Positions 10,013 through 19,438 of a stretch of DNA of 64,000 nucleotides are shown in pieces. Position 1 is the first letter of the stretch; each line of letters opens with the position of its first letter. The translations under genes were made by a program, and so were the position numbers. This DNA comes from Chlorokybus atmophyticus (taxonomy: Eukaryota; Streptophyta; Chlorokybophyceae; Chlorokybales; Chlorokybaceae). A model generated the notes under the pieces. That model did no database searches. It was not told the origin of the DNA and worked only from the letters and a program-made list of their open reading frames with translations. The stretch covers positions 509,863-573,862 of the forward strand of contig RHPI01002090.1 of NCBI GenBank assembly GCA_009103225.1, read 5' to 3'.

Positions 10013-13000
10013 TTACATTAGCTCCCAGAACAGCTGTGAGCGAGGATCAGAGAGCCCTTGGCCTCTGCCTGCCCTGGAGTGCCCTTTACACTCCCATCCT
10101 GCTATCAGCAGGTCAACGTTGCCGACTGCCTGCAGGTGATCCTTGGTAATCCGGCGGATGTCCTGCGGTAGAGCCTTCTGGCTCCCTTGCAGTGCCGACA
10201 GTGGTAGCTGCTGCGGGTAGCGCTGGTGCAGCTGTCGTAAATGATGGCTCAGAGCCTCCTGTGCCTGAGGGTCAGGGTGACAGGAGAGGTACTTGGTGAC
10301 TGTTGTTCCTGTGTTGAGGACAGCCGCAAGCCCACTGCCTATGCCTCCGAACAGCTCCAGCACGGTGATGCCTTGTTGTCGGCGGAACATGTGGAACTCC
10401 ACAACTCCCGTAGCTATGTGGTACTGCTCCTGCACTGTAGCCTGGTCTTTGTAGACAGGGAAGTGTGCAGTGAGCTGAGGCCTGGTCAGCAACATGTGTG
10501 CTGCTACTTGTGCGCTCCAGCGACGCTCGGATGGCTCCTGAAAGGCCACTTCTTTGGTGACAGCCTCCTGAGACTCATCGTACGGTGTAGGAGAGTCCTC
10601 TTCAGCGTTTGGGCTCGGGCTCGATCTCGTTGCAGTTGTCCTCGGCTGCGTTCGGGCACGAGGCACACGTGAGCTTTTTGTAAGACTGTAGGTGGCTGCT
10701 GCAGCCGATATTCGTTGCAAGCGGTCCTTGGCCACCTGTTCGAGAGGTAGGAATCCCTGCTCCTCTCCATCGTCCTCATCCCAATGCGGTCGAAACCATG
10801 CCTGCTCAGTCCAGCGGTCCATCCCCATGCCGACAGGGAAGTTGCAGTCCTGTCCCAGCAGTAGGTCAAAGGACCCGGCATCGGTGACCACACACCGTTG
10901 TACAATCTCGGTGCTGTGGGAAGGGTTTAGTCCTGTGAGGCGAATGCTCACAGCCTGCTTGGTAAGGCCGAGCACCTTGTCGCGGTTGCCGGTTGCGGTG
11001 TCCAGCTGGTAGGGACAGGGAAGCAGCTCAGCGCTGGTGATGCCGAGATCTCGTGCGAGATAGCGCCCAATGATGACAGGCTGTGCTCCAGTGTCCAGCA
11101 TCACGCGTTTGGGTGCCCGCCCATTGACGGTCACGTGCTTGCCTTGGTTGGCGATCATGGCTGCATTGGCGTTGATGCGCAGCCTCTTGCAGCGATGGAA
11201 CCTCTTGCGTGGAGAGACTGTTGCTTTACTCTCATCTGCGGGGCCTGACCGTAGGGCAGCCAGGGCTCCTCTGCCTGATGGATCTTGTGGGCCTCCTTGT
11301 CCTCGGCTTTGTCCAAACCGTCCTTGTCGCGGTTGCTGGTACACGCGTGGTGGCCTAGGCACAGGAGGTGCTGCTGCAACCTGTCCAAGTGGAGGTGCAG
11401 GAGGGTTGACCCTCTGTGCAGCTGTTGTCATGCCAGGAGGAGTGGCCAGTGGCTGTGGCGGGAACCCTGGAGGACCTGGTGTTTGCGGGACTGCCTCTCG
11501 TGCAGCCTGCTCCTCTGCATAGGTCCATCGCACAGCATGGGCTGCCTCTGTGACTAGTGTACCTTCCCATGTCGCCGTCGCATTGTTGTCCACGTCTATA
11601 TAGCGATGGTTATGAGGCATGGGCTGCAGGTACACTGCGCGTAGGAGCCGCGCCCTCATGTCGTGAGTGACGGTAGGCACCCTGAGGATCCCTGCCATGT
11701 AAGCATCCCATCTGCCGTTGACCACTCCCACTTCCAGCACTGTTATTGCTCGTGTGCGTACAATGAGGCGGGTCTCTGGCTGTTGGACATGCTGCTCGTA
11801 AGCAGCGGCGATGCGCCTGCGCTGACGTCCTGCCTCCACTCCTGGCAAACTCAGTATCGCCTCCAGAGCTCCCTCCAGAGTGTCAGTGGCGGCGGAAGCC
11901 ACTTCATCATAGGCTTGCCGTATGGAGCGAAGGAATGCGTCCACCCACGCTATTCTGGCGCCGAAAGCGAACAACGGGACTGCGGGATGGTTGGTGACCA
12001 GCCACGTCACTAACCGTGCGCGTGCCGCGTTGCCATTGTCTCGCATCCCAAGCATCTGCCGAAGTCCGATGCCTTCTTGCCGATGCAGCATGGTTGCTTG
12101 TCGCACCAGAGCAGTGCGTAGTTGTTGCTCTCCAACCAGTCCTGCTCCATCTCTTTGTGTACACCCTTGTAGTGTAAGGTAGCCCCTCCCTGGCTCCCTT
12201 TGGTCCTCAGGTAGATCCTCCACCAGCGCAGGCAGCAACGGGGCGATCACCCCCCTCGTTTGTTGAGCCAACGCCCTCGCTTGGTCAGAGTTGGTCTCGA
12301 CGAAGAGCGGAGTGGTGCTGGAGGATGGATCAGCAGTTGGTGACTGAGGTATTGGTGCACGTGTAGCTTCAAGAGCTTGTTCACGTGCAGCAATGGCGGC
12401 AGCTTGATCCTGTCGCCAATGATATGCTTGTTCCAGTGCGTGGTAGCGCTGATGAAGACGAGCGGTTGTTGAAGGTCCGAGTGCTTCATCAGTGCCCAAA
12501 GGCAGGTCGGCTGCGTCGGCGATGCGCTGCTGGACGGCGTCTTGGCGGTCCCGATACGTGTCCAACGGGCTGGGTTCAAAAGCGGTGGTTGGCATGCGTG
12601 CAGGCTGGCGCGGGGCGGTCTGCATGTTGTTGTGCAACGCCCAGAACAGCTGCAGAGCCAACTCCAACACTACAGGTGGGCTGTAGCTGATCAAAAACAC
12701 CCTGTCACGCATCGGAGGTGCAGTGCCAGCAAGGATCTCATCTTCTAACTGGTGTTGAGTGAGTGCTGGAAGGGTGTGAACCTCTGGTAGCGGGAAGACG
12801 CGATCATCGCGGGCGACACGCGTGGTGCGCTCCCCCCCCCGACCGAAGGCGATGGTAGTGGGGTCTGCTCCGCGCAGGATGGTTTCCCATGCTCGTTCAG
12901 CTTGCTGACCAGTTGGGACAGCCTGAGTGACGTCGAGAGCGGGCAGAGTGGCTGCGCGCGTCGCTGCAGAGACAGCGGGCTCGACGATGGCCATTGTGGC

Positions 13001-14533
13001 AGTTGCGACGGTATCGGTCGGTGGTGCGAGAGTTGTCTTAACGCCTACGGACAGAGGCATTGCTGCAGTGGGAAGTGCACCGCCCACTGGTGCAGATTCG
13101 GTAGTGATGGCGGCTGCTGCCAGTGTGCTCACCAGCGTCGGCGTCACGGTGCCCACCGGTGTACCAGGTTGTGGTGCAACTGGAGTGGGTACCGCTGACG
13201 TTGGTGGAGCCGACGTTGTAGCCGGTGTGGCTGTTGCTACGGAGGCAGCACCACTGGTGGCTTCGGAGGAGGTGCCTGCTGATGTTGTTGCAGCTTCCCC
13301 TCGTGCTCGTCGTGATGGTTGAACGCGGGACGGAGTGTTCCTGTCTCTCTCGCGTTTTGCAGCCATCAGCGCCCATCGGGCCGTGTAGCAGGCGCGGTAG
13401 TCCTGCTCCTTGTCTTCCTCCAAGCGTGCTATATGTGCCATGAGGGCTGCCATATGGTCATCAGCTGGTGGGTTGGCTGAAGCCTTGGCGGCAACAGCAG
13501 CAGCGCGCGGACGTGTCTCTGGTCCCTTACGCTGAGGAGGTCTGTTCTTCCCCCTGTAGCCTTGCTCTTCCTTGCGAACACTGGCGTTGTTGTTGTTGTT
13601 ACTGCCACCAGCGTTGTTGCTGTTGTGGGCTCCAGTGTTGTTGCTATTGTAGCCACTGAAGTGGTTGCCAGTGTGGCCCCCAGTGTTGTTGCTGTTGTAG
13701 CCACTGAAGTTGTTGCCAGTGTGGCCTCCAGTGTTGTTGCTGTTGTAGCCACTGAAGTTGTTGTGGTTGTAGCTGTTGGCGGGCCTCAACTCTGGGAACT
13801 TGAGCCAGCAAACTGACTCCAAATGACCAGTCTTGTGACAGTGGTCGCAAACCAAAGTTGAGTATTCTTCGGTGCACTCCTTTTGGTAGTGCCCATGCCG
13901 TCCACAGCGATGACACAGCACAGGGGCAGCAAGTGCAGCATGAGCTGACCGTTTCCCTTTGTCGCGTGCTGGTGGAGCGTCCCGGCCACGGTCGCGGCGA
14001 GGAGGCTCAGTTGTCGTGCTGACTACAGGCCGTGCGGCGCTGCGGTTGGTGTCCAGCACTGCCTTCTCATACACCAAGCGCTTGTGGATGGCTTGTGCAG
14101 TCTCGAAGGCTTCTTTGAGGGTGTAGCCAAGGGGCCTGCTGTAGTTCAGAGTCAGGCGTGTGGACTCGCTCAGAGCAGCATCCAACTCATTGACGTATAT
14201 CACTGCAGCAGCCTCCTCACTAACAATCTTGTAGTCAGTGTCCTTCAGCAGACCTTCCAGTCTGGAGTACAAGCGGAGGGGATCCTCATTGGGCTTGCGT
14301 CGGAAGCGTCTCAGCTCCTCAACCTTGCTGGTGGTCTGAGGAGGGAAGGTACGGCGCAGGGCAGCGTACAGGTCCTTGAGTGGAGAATCAGAGATGGCAG
14401 CACCTATGGTGATGGCTGGTGCGCGCAGTGCTACTGACCCGAGGGTGAAAGCGCTGCCTCCTGCTCGAGAGCCAGGTGTTACTGGAGGTAGAGGAGTACC
14501 CCACTCTGCGGCTGCCGCTTGCTGCACAGCTCT
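10013..14533 (-). CDS. Element A polyprotein: gag, zinc knuckles, protease, start of C5 methyltransferase
   Basis: A long open frame of about 1,500 codons. It holds a gag-like helical region (LKDLYAALRRTFPPQ ... LRLYSRLEGLLKDTD), then two zinc knuckles, CHRCGRHGHYQKEC and CDHCHKTGHLESVC (about 13815-13920), and an Asn/Gly-rich segment with three tandem repeats of NNFSGYNSNNTGGHTG (about 13580-13770). Next come Ala/Thr/Pro-rich linkers, a second helical region of unknown role (about 11500-12350), and an aspartic protease with VMLDTGAQPVIIG near 11080-11105 and FDLLLGQD downstream. Last are the first methyltransferase motifs: TVLELFGGIGSGLAAVL (motif I, near 10340-10378), DIRRITKDHLQAVGNVDLLI and AGWECKGHSRAGRGQGLSDP (motif IV, near 10060-10105). 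The usual Pro before the catalytic Cys is Glu here. It ends at TAA 10013-10015, where element B has CGT. Confidence 0.85.
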   Translation of the reverse strand, partial: RAVQQAAAAEWGTPLPPVTPGSRAGGSAFTLGSVALRAPAITIGAAISDSPLKDLYAALRRTFPPQTTSKVEELRRFRRKPNEDPLRLYSRLEGLLKDTDYKIVSEEAAAVIYVNELDAALSESTRLTLNYSRPLGYTLKEAFETAQAIHKRLVYEKAVLDTNRSAARPVVSTTTEPPRRDRGRDAPPARDKGKRSAHAALAAPVLCHRCGRHGHYQKECTEEYSTLVCDHCHKTGHLESVCWLKFPELRPANSYNHNNFSGYNSNNTGGHTGNNFSGYNSNNTGGHTGNHFSGYNSNNTGAHNSNNAGGSNNNNNASVRKEEQGYRGKNRPPQRKGPETRPRAAAVAAKASANPPADDHMAALMAHIARLEEDKEQDYRACYTARWALMAAKRERDRNTPSRVQPSRRARGEAATTSAGTSSEATSGAASVATATPATTSAPPTSAVPTPVAPQPGTPVGTVTPTLVSTLAAAAITTESAPVGGALPTAAMPLSVGVKTTLAPPTDTVATATMAIVEPAVSAATRAATLPALDVTQAVPTGQQAERAWETILRGADPTTIAFGRGGERTTRVARDDRVFPLPEVHTLPALTQHQLEDEILAGTAPPMRDRVFLISYSPPVVLELALQLFWALHNNMQTAPRQPARMPTTAFEPSPLDTYRDRQDAVQQRIADAADLPLGTDEALGPSTTARLHQRYHALEQAYHWRQDQAAAIAAREQALEATRAPIPQSPTADPSSSTTPLFVETNSDQARALAQQTRGVIAPLLPALVEDLPEDQREPGRGYLTLQGCTQRDGAGLVGEQQLRTALVRQATMLHRQEGIGLRQMLGMRDNGNAARARLVTWLVTNHPAVPLFAFGARIAWVDAFLRSIRQAYDEVASAATDTLEGALEAILSLPGVEAGRQRRRIAAAYEQHVQQPETRLIVRTRAITVLEVGVVNGRWDAYMAGILRVPTVTHDMRARLLRAVYLQPMPHNHRYIDVDNNATATWEGTLVTEAAHAVRWTYAEEQAAREAVPQTPGPPGFPPQPLATPPGMTTAAQRVNPPAPPLGQVAAAPPVPRPPRVYQQPRQGRFGQSRGQGGPQDPSGRGALAALRSGPADESKATVSPRKRFHRCKRLRINANAAMIANQGKHVTVNGRAPKRVMLDTGAQPVIIGRYLARDLGITSAELLPCPYQLDTATGNRDKVLGLTKQAVSIRLTGLNPSHSTEIVQRCVVTDAGSFDLLLGQDCNFPVGMGMDRWTEQAWFRPHWDEDDGEEQGFLPLEQVAKDRLQRISAAAATYSLTKSSRVPRARTQPRTTATRSSPSPNAEEDSPTPYDESQEAVTKEVAFQEPSERRWSAQVAAHMLLTRPQLTAHFPVYKDQATVQEQYHIATGVVEFHMFRRQQGITVLELFGGIGSGLAAVLNTGTTVTKYLSCHPDPQAQEALSHHLRQLHQRYPQQLPLSALQGSQKALPQDIRRITKDHLQAVGNVDLLIAGWECKGHSRAGRGQGLSDPRSQLFWELM

Positions 14534-14536
14534 TTA

Positions 14537-15200
14537 TTCCTCAATTATAATGGCAAAACGGTCAAGGATGCGGACTCGACGTGTGGCCTCCTTGGACTCA
14601 ACTTCTGCAGGGGTCAAGTTGACAAGTACCAACTCTGGTTCCTCCTCCTCTGCCTGCTTGAGAGCTGCAGCTATGGTCAAGCCTGTTACTGCAATTGAAG
14701 TGGCAGGTGGAACGACACCTGCTGGACGGTGCAGGGATGCAGATGCTATGGTGCTAGCAAGCTCGCCATAGCCGTCTACTCGATGCAGTTCAGCAACGGA
14801 CTTCCAGACATCGTGTGCTTCATGATCAAGATACTGAGCAGCAATGTGGAAAGAGATCTCATCTGACTGATCCGTTGTTCTTCAGTGCTTGCTGCCGCAT
14901 CTTGGAGTGGAACTTGATGATGAACTCATCCAGCGAGGTGGTGCCGGCACGTCCGGAGAAGCGCAGGGATGTGGTTGAACTGGAAGATTCCATCTCGTCG
15001 TCGTCGCTGTCCGATGATAGTGGAGAAGTTGGATGACGAGGAGTAGAGTGGAGCGGGGTGAAGCTGGAGATGGAGCGCGAGCCTCTGCTGCTGCGGTCGA
15101 TGCTTCCGTCACTGGTCCGCTCGTAGGTGAGGTTGGTGGTTGGGCTCCAACTGCCGAGGTCACCCTCGTCTATTGGGGAGAACGGGGTGGGCCTGCTCAT
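14537..15200 (-). CDS. Element A gag N-terminal region, frameshifted
   Basis: The first ATG of the element coding region is at 15200 (MSRPTPFSPIDEGDLG...). It is followed by Ser-rich sequence and SGRAGTTSLDEFIIKFHSKM, and ends at TGA 14859. The next frame takes over as DEISFHIAAQYLDHEAHDVW and reads ADGYGELAST... down to a TAA at 14534, then straight into the large polyprotein frame. The pattern (W, helix, L-rich segments) suits a retrotransposon gag, but no specific domain was recognised. The frame change near 14860 and the stop are taken as decay because they fall within otherwise continuous coding composition. No second copy of this region is available in the window to confirm it. Confidence 0.6.
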
Positions 15201-15414
15201 ACAGCTGGTCCAGAGGTGAAAGGGTAGAGTGCTTGTGCTCGACCGTCTATCCTGATGCTGTTACCACCCAACACACTAGTGCTTGTGCGCACTATGTGAT
15301 GACAATGATAACGAATGCCCAGCGATGTATCCCTGGGTGCAGACTGCACTATCTGATGCAGATTGCAACACACTCACTTGTGCAAAGAGGGTGACACTGT
15401 AAGTCAACAAGCCA
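15201..15414 (-). other. Element A 5' leader, with candidate primer binding site
   Basis: About 210 non-coding bases between terminal block A1 and the first ATG. In element orientation it opens TGGCTTGTTGACTTACAG. The TGG start is the usual first triplet of a tRNA primer binding site. The same first 13 bases also open blocks B1 and B2. The matching tRNA was not identified. Confidence 0.45.
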
Positions 15415-16050
15415 CTACGATAGGTAGTGCTGTGGACACAGTTCTTTGCATGAGTGGATAGAATGATACACTGTTAAGTGAGGTGAATGAGTGTGCAACA
15501 CGTGGATACAACACCCTGACTACTGAAACAACACACCACCGTCAAGCTCACAGCAATGGCAGGCACAGCGCACAAGAGCATGCNATAAGGGAATTCTTGG
15601 CAACTGGGGCAGCGTGCTTCCAGTTCAAGTCGCTTCACAAGCTCTTTAGAAACAGAGTCTTTACTTCTTAGTACTCCTAGTACTCACAGTACTCACTTAC
15701 AGTGTCACCAGCCAGTCTGGTGACGTGACTTCCTACTTATACATGTCAAATCATGACTGTGCAGTGCCACGCGGGCACTAGGCCAACGGTCACATCGAGG
15801 CCTCATGCTATTTCGGAAATCTCCTAAGACTCGATATAGCACATGTGTTCTTAACAGACTTACAACTGATCAGCTACGCGCGGTCCCTACAGACAGGTCT
15901 ATAAAGTAGCCCTAGCTACATGCTACATGAGTGATACAGTAGCTAGCAGTAGGCTGGGGCTCGCGCGGTCTTCATGCCGGTAGCCCGGGCATGGGGCTGG
16001 GTGTAGGCCTGCTCGAGAAGGACTGGCATGCGAGGGTAGATGGCATGACA
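15415..16050 (-). repeat. Element A terminal block A1 (5' end)
   Basis: About 636 bases, homologous to 5170-5819. It begins (minus) TGTCATGCC at 16050 and is not preceded or followed by a B-type block, apart from the 13 shared bases. An N at 15584 replaces about 14 bases found in the other copy. It should contain the transcription start if promoter functions are in this block. Confidence 0.75.
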
Positions 16051-16054
16051 GTGC
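16051..16054. repeat. Target site duplication GTGC, right copy, element A
   Basis: Matches GTGC at 4927-4930 across element A. Confidence 0.6.
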
Positions 16055-17379
16055 TGCGCCAACGCCTCAGGCCTTCGTGTGCTAGGCAAGAAGTAGCCGA
16101 CTGTTTTGCACCTCCTGCCTCCCCTCAACCACAGCCACATGCTCGCAATAACAATCCTGCACCCTCCCTTTATGCTGCGGAGACTCACTTGCCACCGAAC
16201 TCTAACCATCCGGAGGCATCTCCATCAAGAAACAGCGGTAGCTCGCCCTCTCCCTCTAAGCTTGCCACATTGATCCCAGCCTGTCTTGTTGGTAAGATTG
16301 ATCGAGGTGTCCTGAAAGCTGCGCTGAAAGACAAAGGCTTCATGCTCGACCTCATGAAGCAACATGAGGTTGTTGAGGAACGGGAGGCAACCAACAAGCG
16401 CAAGGCTGTGGAGCAAAAAGATAACGCGTTACCTCTTCTGAGTGACAATGCCACGGACAGCGCCTGCCAGGTTGTGCAGGTTGACAAAAAAAAAAGGAAG
16501 AAGGTTGTTGGAACAAGGGACGCTGACATGAACAAAAAAGCAAAGGTGAGGCATCATTACAATGTAGTTACAATAAGCACAGCGCCTTGAAGCCTCACAA
16601 GGGCTGACTGTGTATGCGGAGTAGGCACAAGCGGGTTTACAGCGTCATGTGGCTGCTCGGCATCGTCCAGAAAAACAGCCGATGCGGCACGAGCTGCCTC
16701 AGCTGAAAACACCGACGCGCAGACGCTTTGAGGGGCTGACTCGTAGTGCAAAGGAGTTGATCGCCCTACAATACGACCAAGACGCGCTGCATCACCGCAT
16801 GCGGCATGCCTCGAGGTGGGTGGCGAAAGTATGCAATAAGTAGGAGCAAACGCGGAGAGTGCGGTCTACACAGACCTCTAGGAATTGGCCATAATTGGAA
16901 CCCAAACACAACATGGCCATGCGTAGTACGTTCAACGTTGTTGCCCCTCGTTGTCCTCGATATGGTGGTGGTGTTGCTGCCGCAGCAACCCGGCAATGTG
17001 CAAGAGCTATCCGCGGAGTAGAACTTCGACCTGCTGCAACAGCTGTACTTGTTGATGTCGACTGATGCGGGTCGAGATGTGTGCCACCACTGAATAAACA
17101 TACTGGGTGGCAAGTAAGACCATTTGAGCTATACTTGGCATGCTTTGGCTGGCAGTGGCTGTATGTCATACGGCACGTCGAGCTAATTGTGTGAAAGCTT
17201 GAAGAAGATGGTGATGCGGGCGATTACACGAGTGACGACAGCCATGTCGAGGGCCTGTATGAACGCATGCTGGACGAGACCACCAAGATCAATAGGTGGT
17301 GTATAGCGGCAGATGGGCGTTAGGTGGTTGAGCAGGCAGTGGAGCGTTATGCTGCGCTATTCAAATGGGAGTCGCTGCC
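16055..17379 (+). CDS. Unrecognised host gene exons between elements A and B
   Basis: A plus-strand frame reads from the end of element A to about 16545 with Pro-rich sequence, then LVGKIDRGVLKAALKDKGFM, a charged helical stretch (KQHEVVEEREATNKRKAVEQ) and a basic cluster (DKKKRKKVV), and stops at a GTGAGG donor. That composition suggests a nuclear protein. A further candidate exon spans about 16650-16840 (RRRFEGLTRSAKELIALQYD, then RMRHASRWVAKVCNK). Another spans about 17200-17330 (DGDAGDYTSDDSHVEGLYER, then MLDETTKINRW). It may be the continuation of the locus at 2.7-4.9 kb, split by element A and truncated by element B. No family was recognised. Confidence 0.4.
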
Positions 17380-19438
17380 TGGTTTCGTCCTCATTGGGAT
17401 GAGGAGGACGGAGAGGTTCAAGGATATCTGCCTCTCGAGTTGGTAGCTCGCACTCGCTCCCAACAAAGGTTAGCTGCAACAACCACCTACAGGTCGTTGT
17501 CGGCAACCACTGACAGGTCAGCTGCGACAGCAACCCACAGGTCGGGCTCGACAACCACTGGCAGGTCATCTGCGGTGGTCACCCACAACGCGGACCAAGA
17601 CTCTCCTATCCCATACGACGAGTCTCAGGAAGATGCCAATGAGGAAGTGGCCCACTAGCAACTAGCGGAACGCCGCTGGCGCGCACAGGTGGTCGCCCAT
17701 CTGCTACTGACCAGACCGCGGCTCACTTCACGGTTCCCTCGCTACAAGGACCAAGCTGCTGTCAAGGAACAACACCAGGCGGCCACTGGAGTAGTGGAGT
17801 TTCACGTATTCCGGCAACAACAAGGCATCACCGTGTTGGAATTATTCGGAGGAATAGGTAGTGGCCTCGCTGCTGTTCTCAACACCGTGTTGACTGTCGC
17901 GCCGGTGACCGGCGCGACAGTCACCAAGTACTTCTACTGTGACCTTGATTCACACGCACAAATTGCCCTGGGCCACCACCTGCGCCACCTACACAAATGC
18001 TACCCGCAGCGACTGCCGCTATCGGCACTGCAAGGCAGTCTAAAGGCACTGCCACATGACATCCGTTCAATCACTGCGGATCACCTCCTAGCGGTGGGCA
18101 ACATCAACCTGCTGATAAGGATGGAAAGGACACTCCAGAGTAGGCGGCCAAGGACTCGCTGATCCTCGCTCACAACTGTTTTGGGAACTGATGCGTGTCA
18201 TCAAAATTTTGCAGAGCAACCAGCTGTCCAGGCCTCCAGGATACATCATTGAGGATGTGCACTCTGTTGAAGGTATTACATGGGTGATGCTTGTATCCGG
18301 TCAGCTTGCCCTTCATACAGGAGTCGAGGGTCGAAGGTACTAGCAAGAAGCGCGTGGGCTCCAGACTTAGCAAGACGGTCGAGTCATGACGGACTCCGGA
18401 CCAGGCTGCTTGGTAGAGCCTGGGGAGAAATCGCGTAGCTTTGTGGATACGTAAGCTTAGCAGGCGTGGCTTAGCTTGTTGGAAAGCTCTGGTTGTAAGC
18501 TAGATAGAGTAGCTTACAAAACAGCAATCGGCTGAGTATAGCGCACGCGGTGCTTGCCAATGTAGACGTGTGTAGAGACTGGCGGGGTATAAAGCCCAGA
18601 CTTGTTGCAATGAAGATAAGAGGTCACGATGTAGCATATGTGCGGATGCTATGGCGGCAGTAGCAGTCATGCTCTTGTGTTGATGTTGTTGGCGTGTCAC
18701 TTGCACGTGTGTATGTCAACACTCCGAGGACGATAAGCGCCATCACGTGGCCAACAGCTTCCAACAGGTGTGTTCCTTACTGGGGCATCCTCTCAATATC
18801 AACGCAGCGCGGCATGGCTCCCGTGCTCATCGTGTCCGCGCCAAGTGGACCAACCTGGCAACAGTCAAAGATCTCTTTGCTGCTGAATATCTGCACATCA
18901 GTCGTCCACGCAATCTGACAGTCGATGCTATCCTGAACCCTGGTGGAACAGCACAACCAGTCACCCGACGCGATCACCACCACTTCTACCAGTGCAACCA
19001 GCCCGGGCAACCACGTCGTGCGCTCCCCACGCTGGTGTCCCACTCAAAATCGTACGCCTTCTGCAACCACGGCGCAGGCATGGTGTTGGATCCCAGCACA
19101 GGCCAGCTGGAGGAACCCAATGCACGTGAGCACGAATGCGCAATGGGATTGACTTCAGGCAGTATGACAGGTTCCACGCTGACCGACAGTCAGCAATGGA
19201 ATGCCAACTGTTGGGACGCGCCATGGATCAGAATAGCATGGTATGGTTATTGAAAACGTGGTTTGCTCTTCAAGACCGCCATGTGTCCTTCCAGGAGCTC
19301 GAACACCTGGCAGGGGGGTGGGCCGATCGCGTGCAAGAGACCAAAACGGCACATACCGCCCTCGAAATCGCCCATATGAAGGAACAGGCAGCAGTCACTG
19401 TGGAGGACATCTCAGTGGTCGCCAATGCCACCTCTTGA
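17380..19438 (+). pseudogene. Element B methyltransferase region, inactivated
   Basis: Contains TVLELFGGIGSGLAAVL (motif I) and KYFYCDLDSHAQ, which looks more like a canonical motif II than the element A copy. Lesions: TAG near 17656; an extra segment at about 17891-17923 that forms a perfect inverted repeat; loss of the six bases encoding Glu-Cys of the catalytic motif near 18120 (GW then KGHS); several frame changes between 18120 and 18700; and TGA at 19436 where element A has TGG. The C-terminal part (KINAARHGSRAHRVRAKWTN-like, RRALPTLVSHSKSYAF, QLLGRAMDQNSMVW) remains recognisable. The encoded enzyme cannot be active because the catalytic Cys is deleted. Confidence 0.8.

Larger units (their letters stand above)
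4931..16050 (-). mobile_element. Element A: Ty3/gypsy-type retrotransposon carrying a DNA methyltransferase and PHD finger
   Basis: An 11.1 kb element transcribed leftwards. Outer ends are short inverted repeats (TGTCATGCC at 16050 reading minus, GGCACGACA at 4931), flanked by GTGC on both sides. Internal coding order from 15200 down to 6103 is gag, aspartic protease, C5 cytosine methyltransferase, reverse transcriptase, RNase H, integrase and PHD finger. It would be about 3,000 codons if uninterrupted. I see four lesions: a frame change near 14860, TAA at 14534-14536, TAA at 10013-10015, and an extra base at 9222-9223 relative to element B. Catalytic residues of the enzymes are otherwise present. 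The terminal repeats are split (see separate entries). It lies inside an unrecognised host locus whose parts lie on both sides. It is probably a fairly young but no longer intact copy. Confidence 0.85.
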
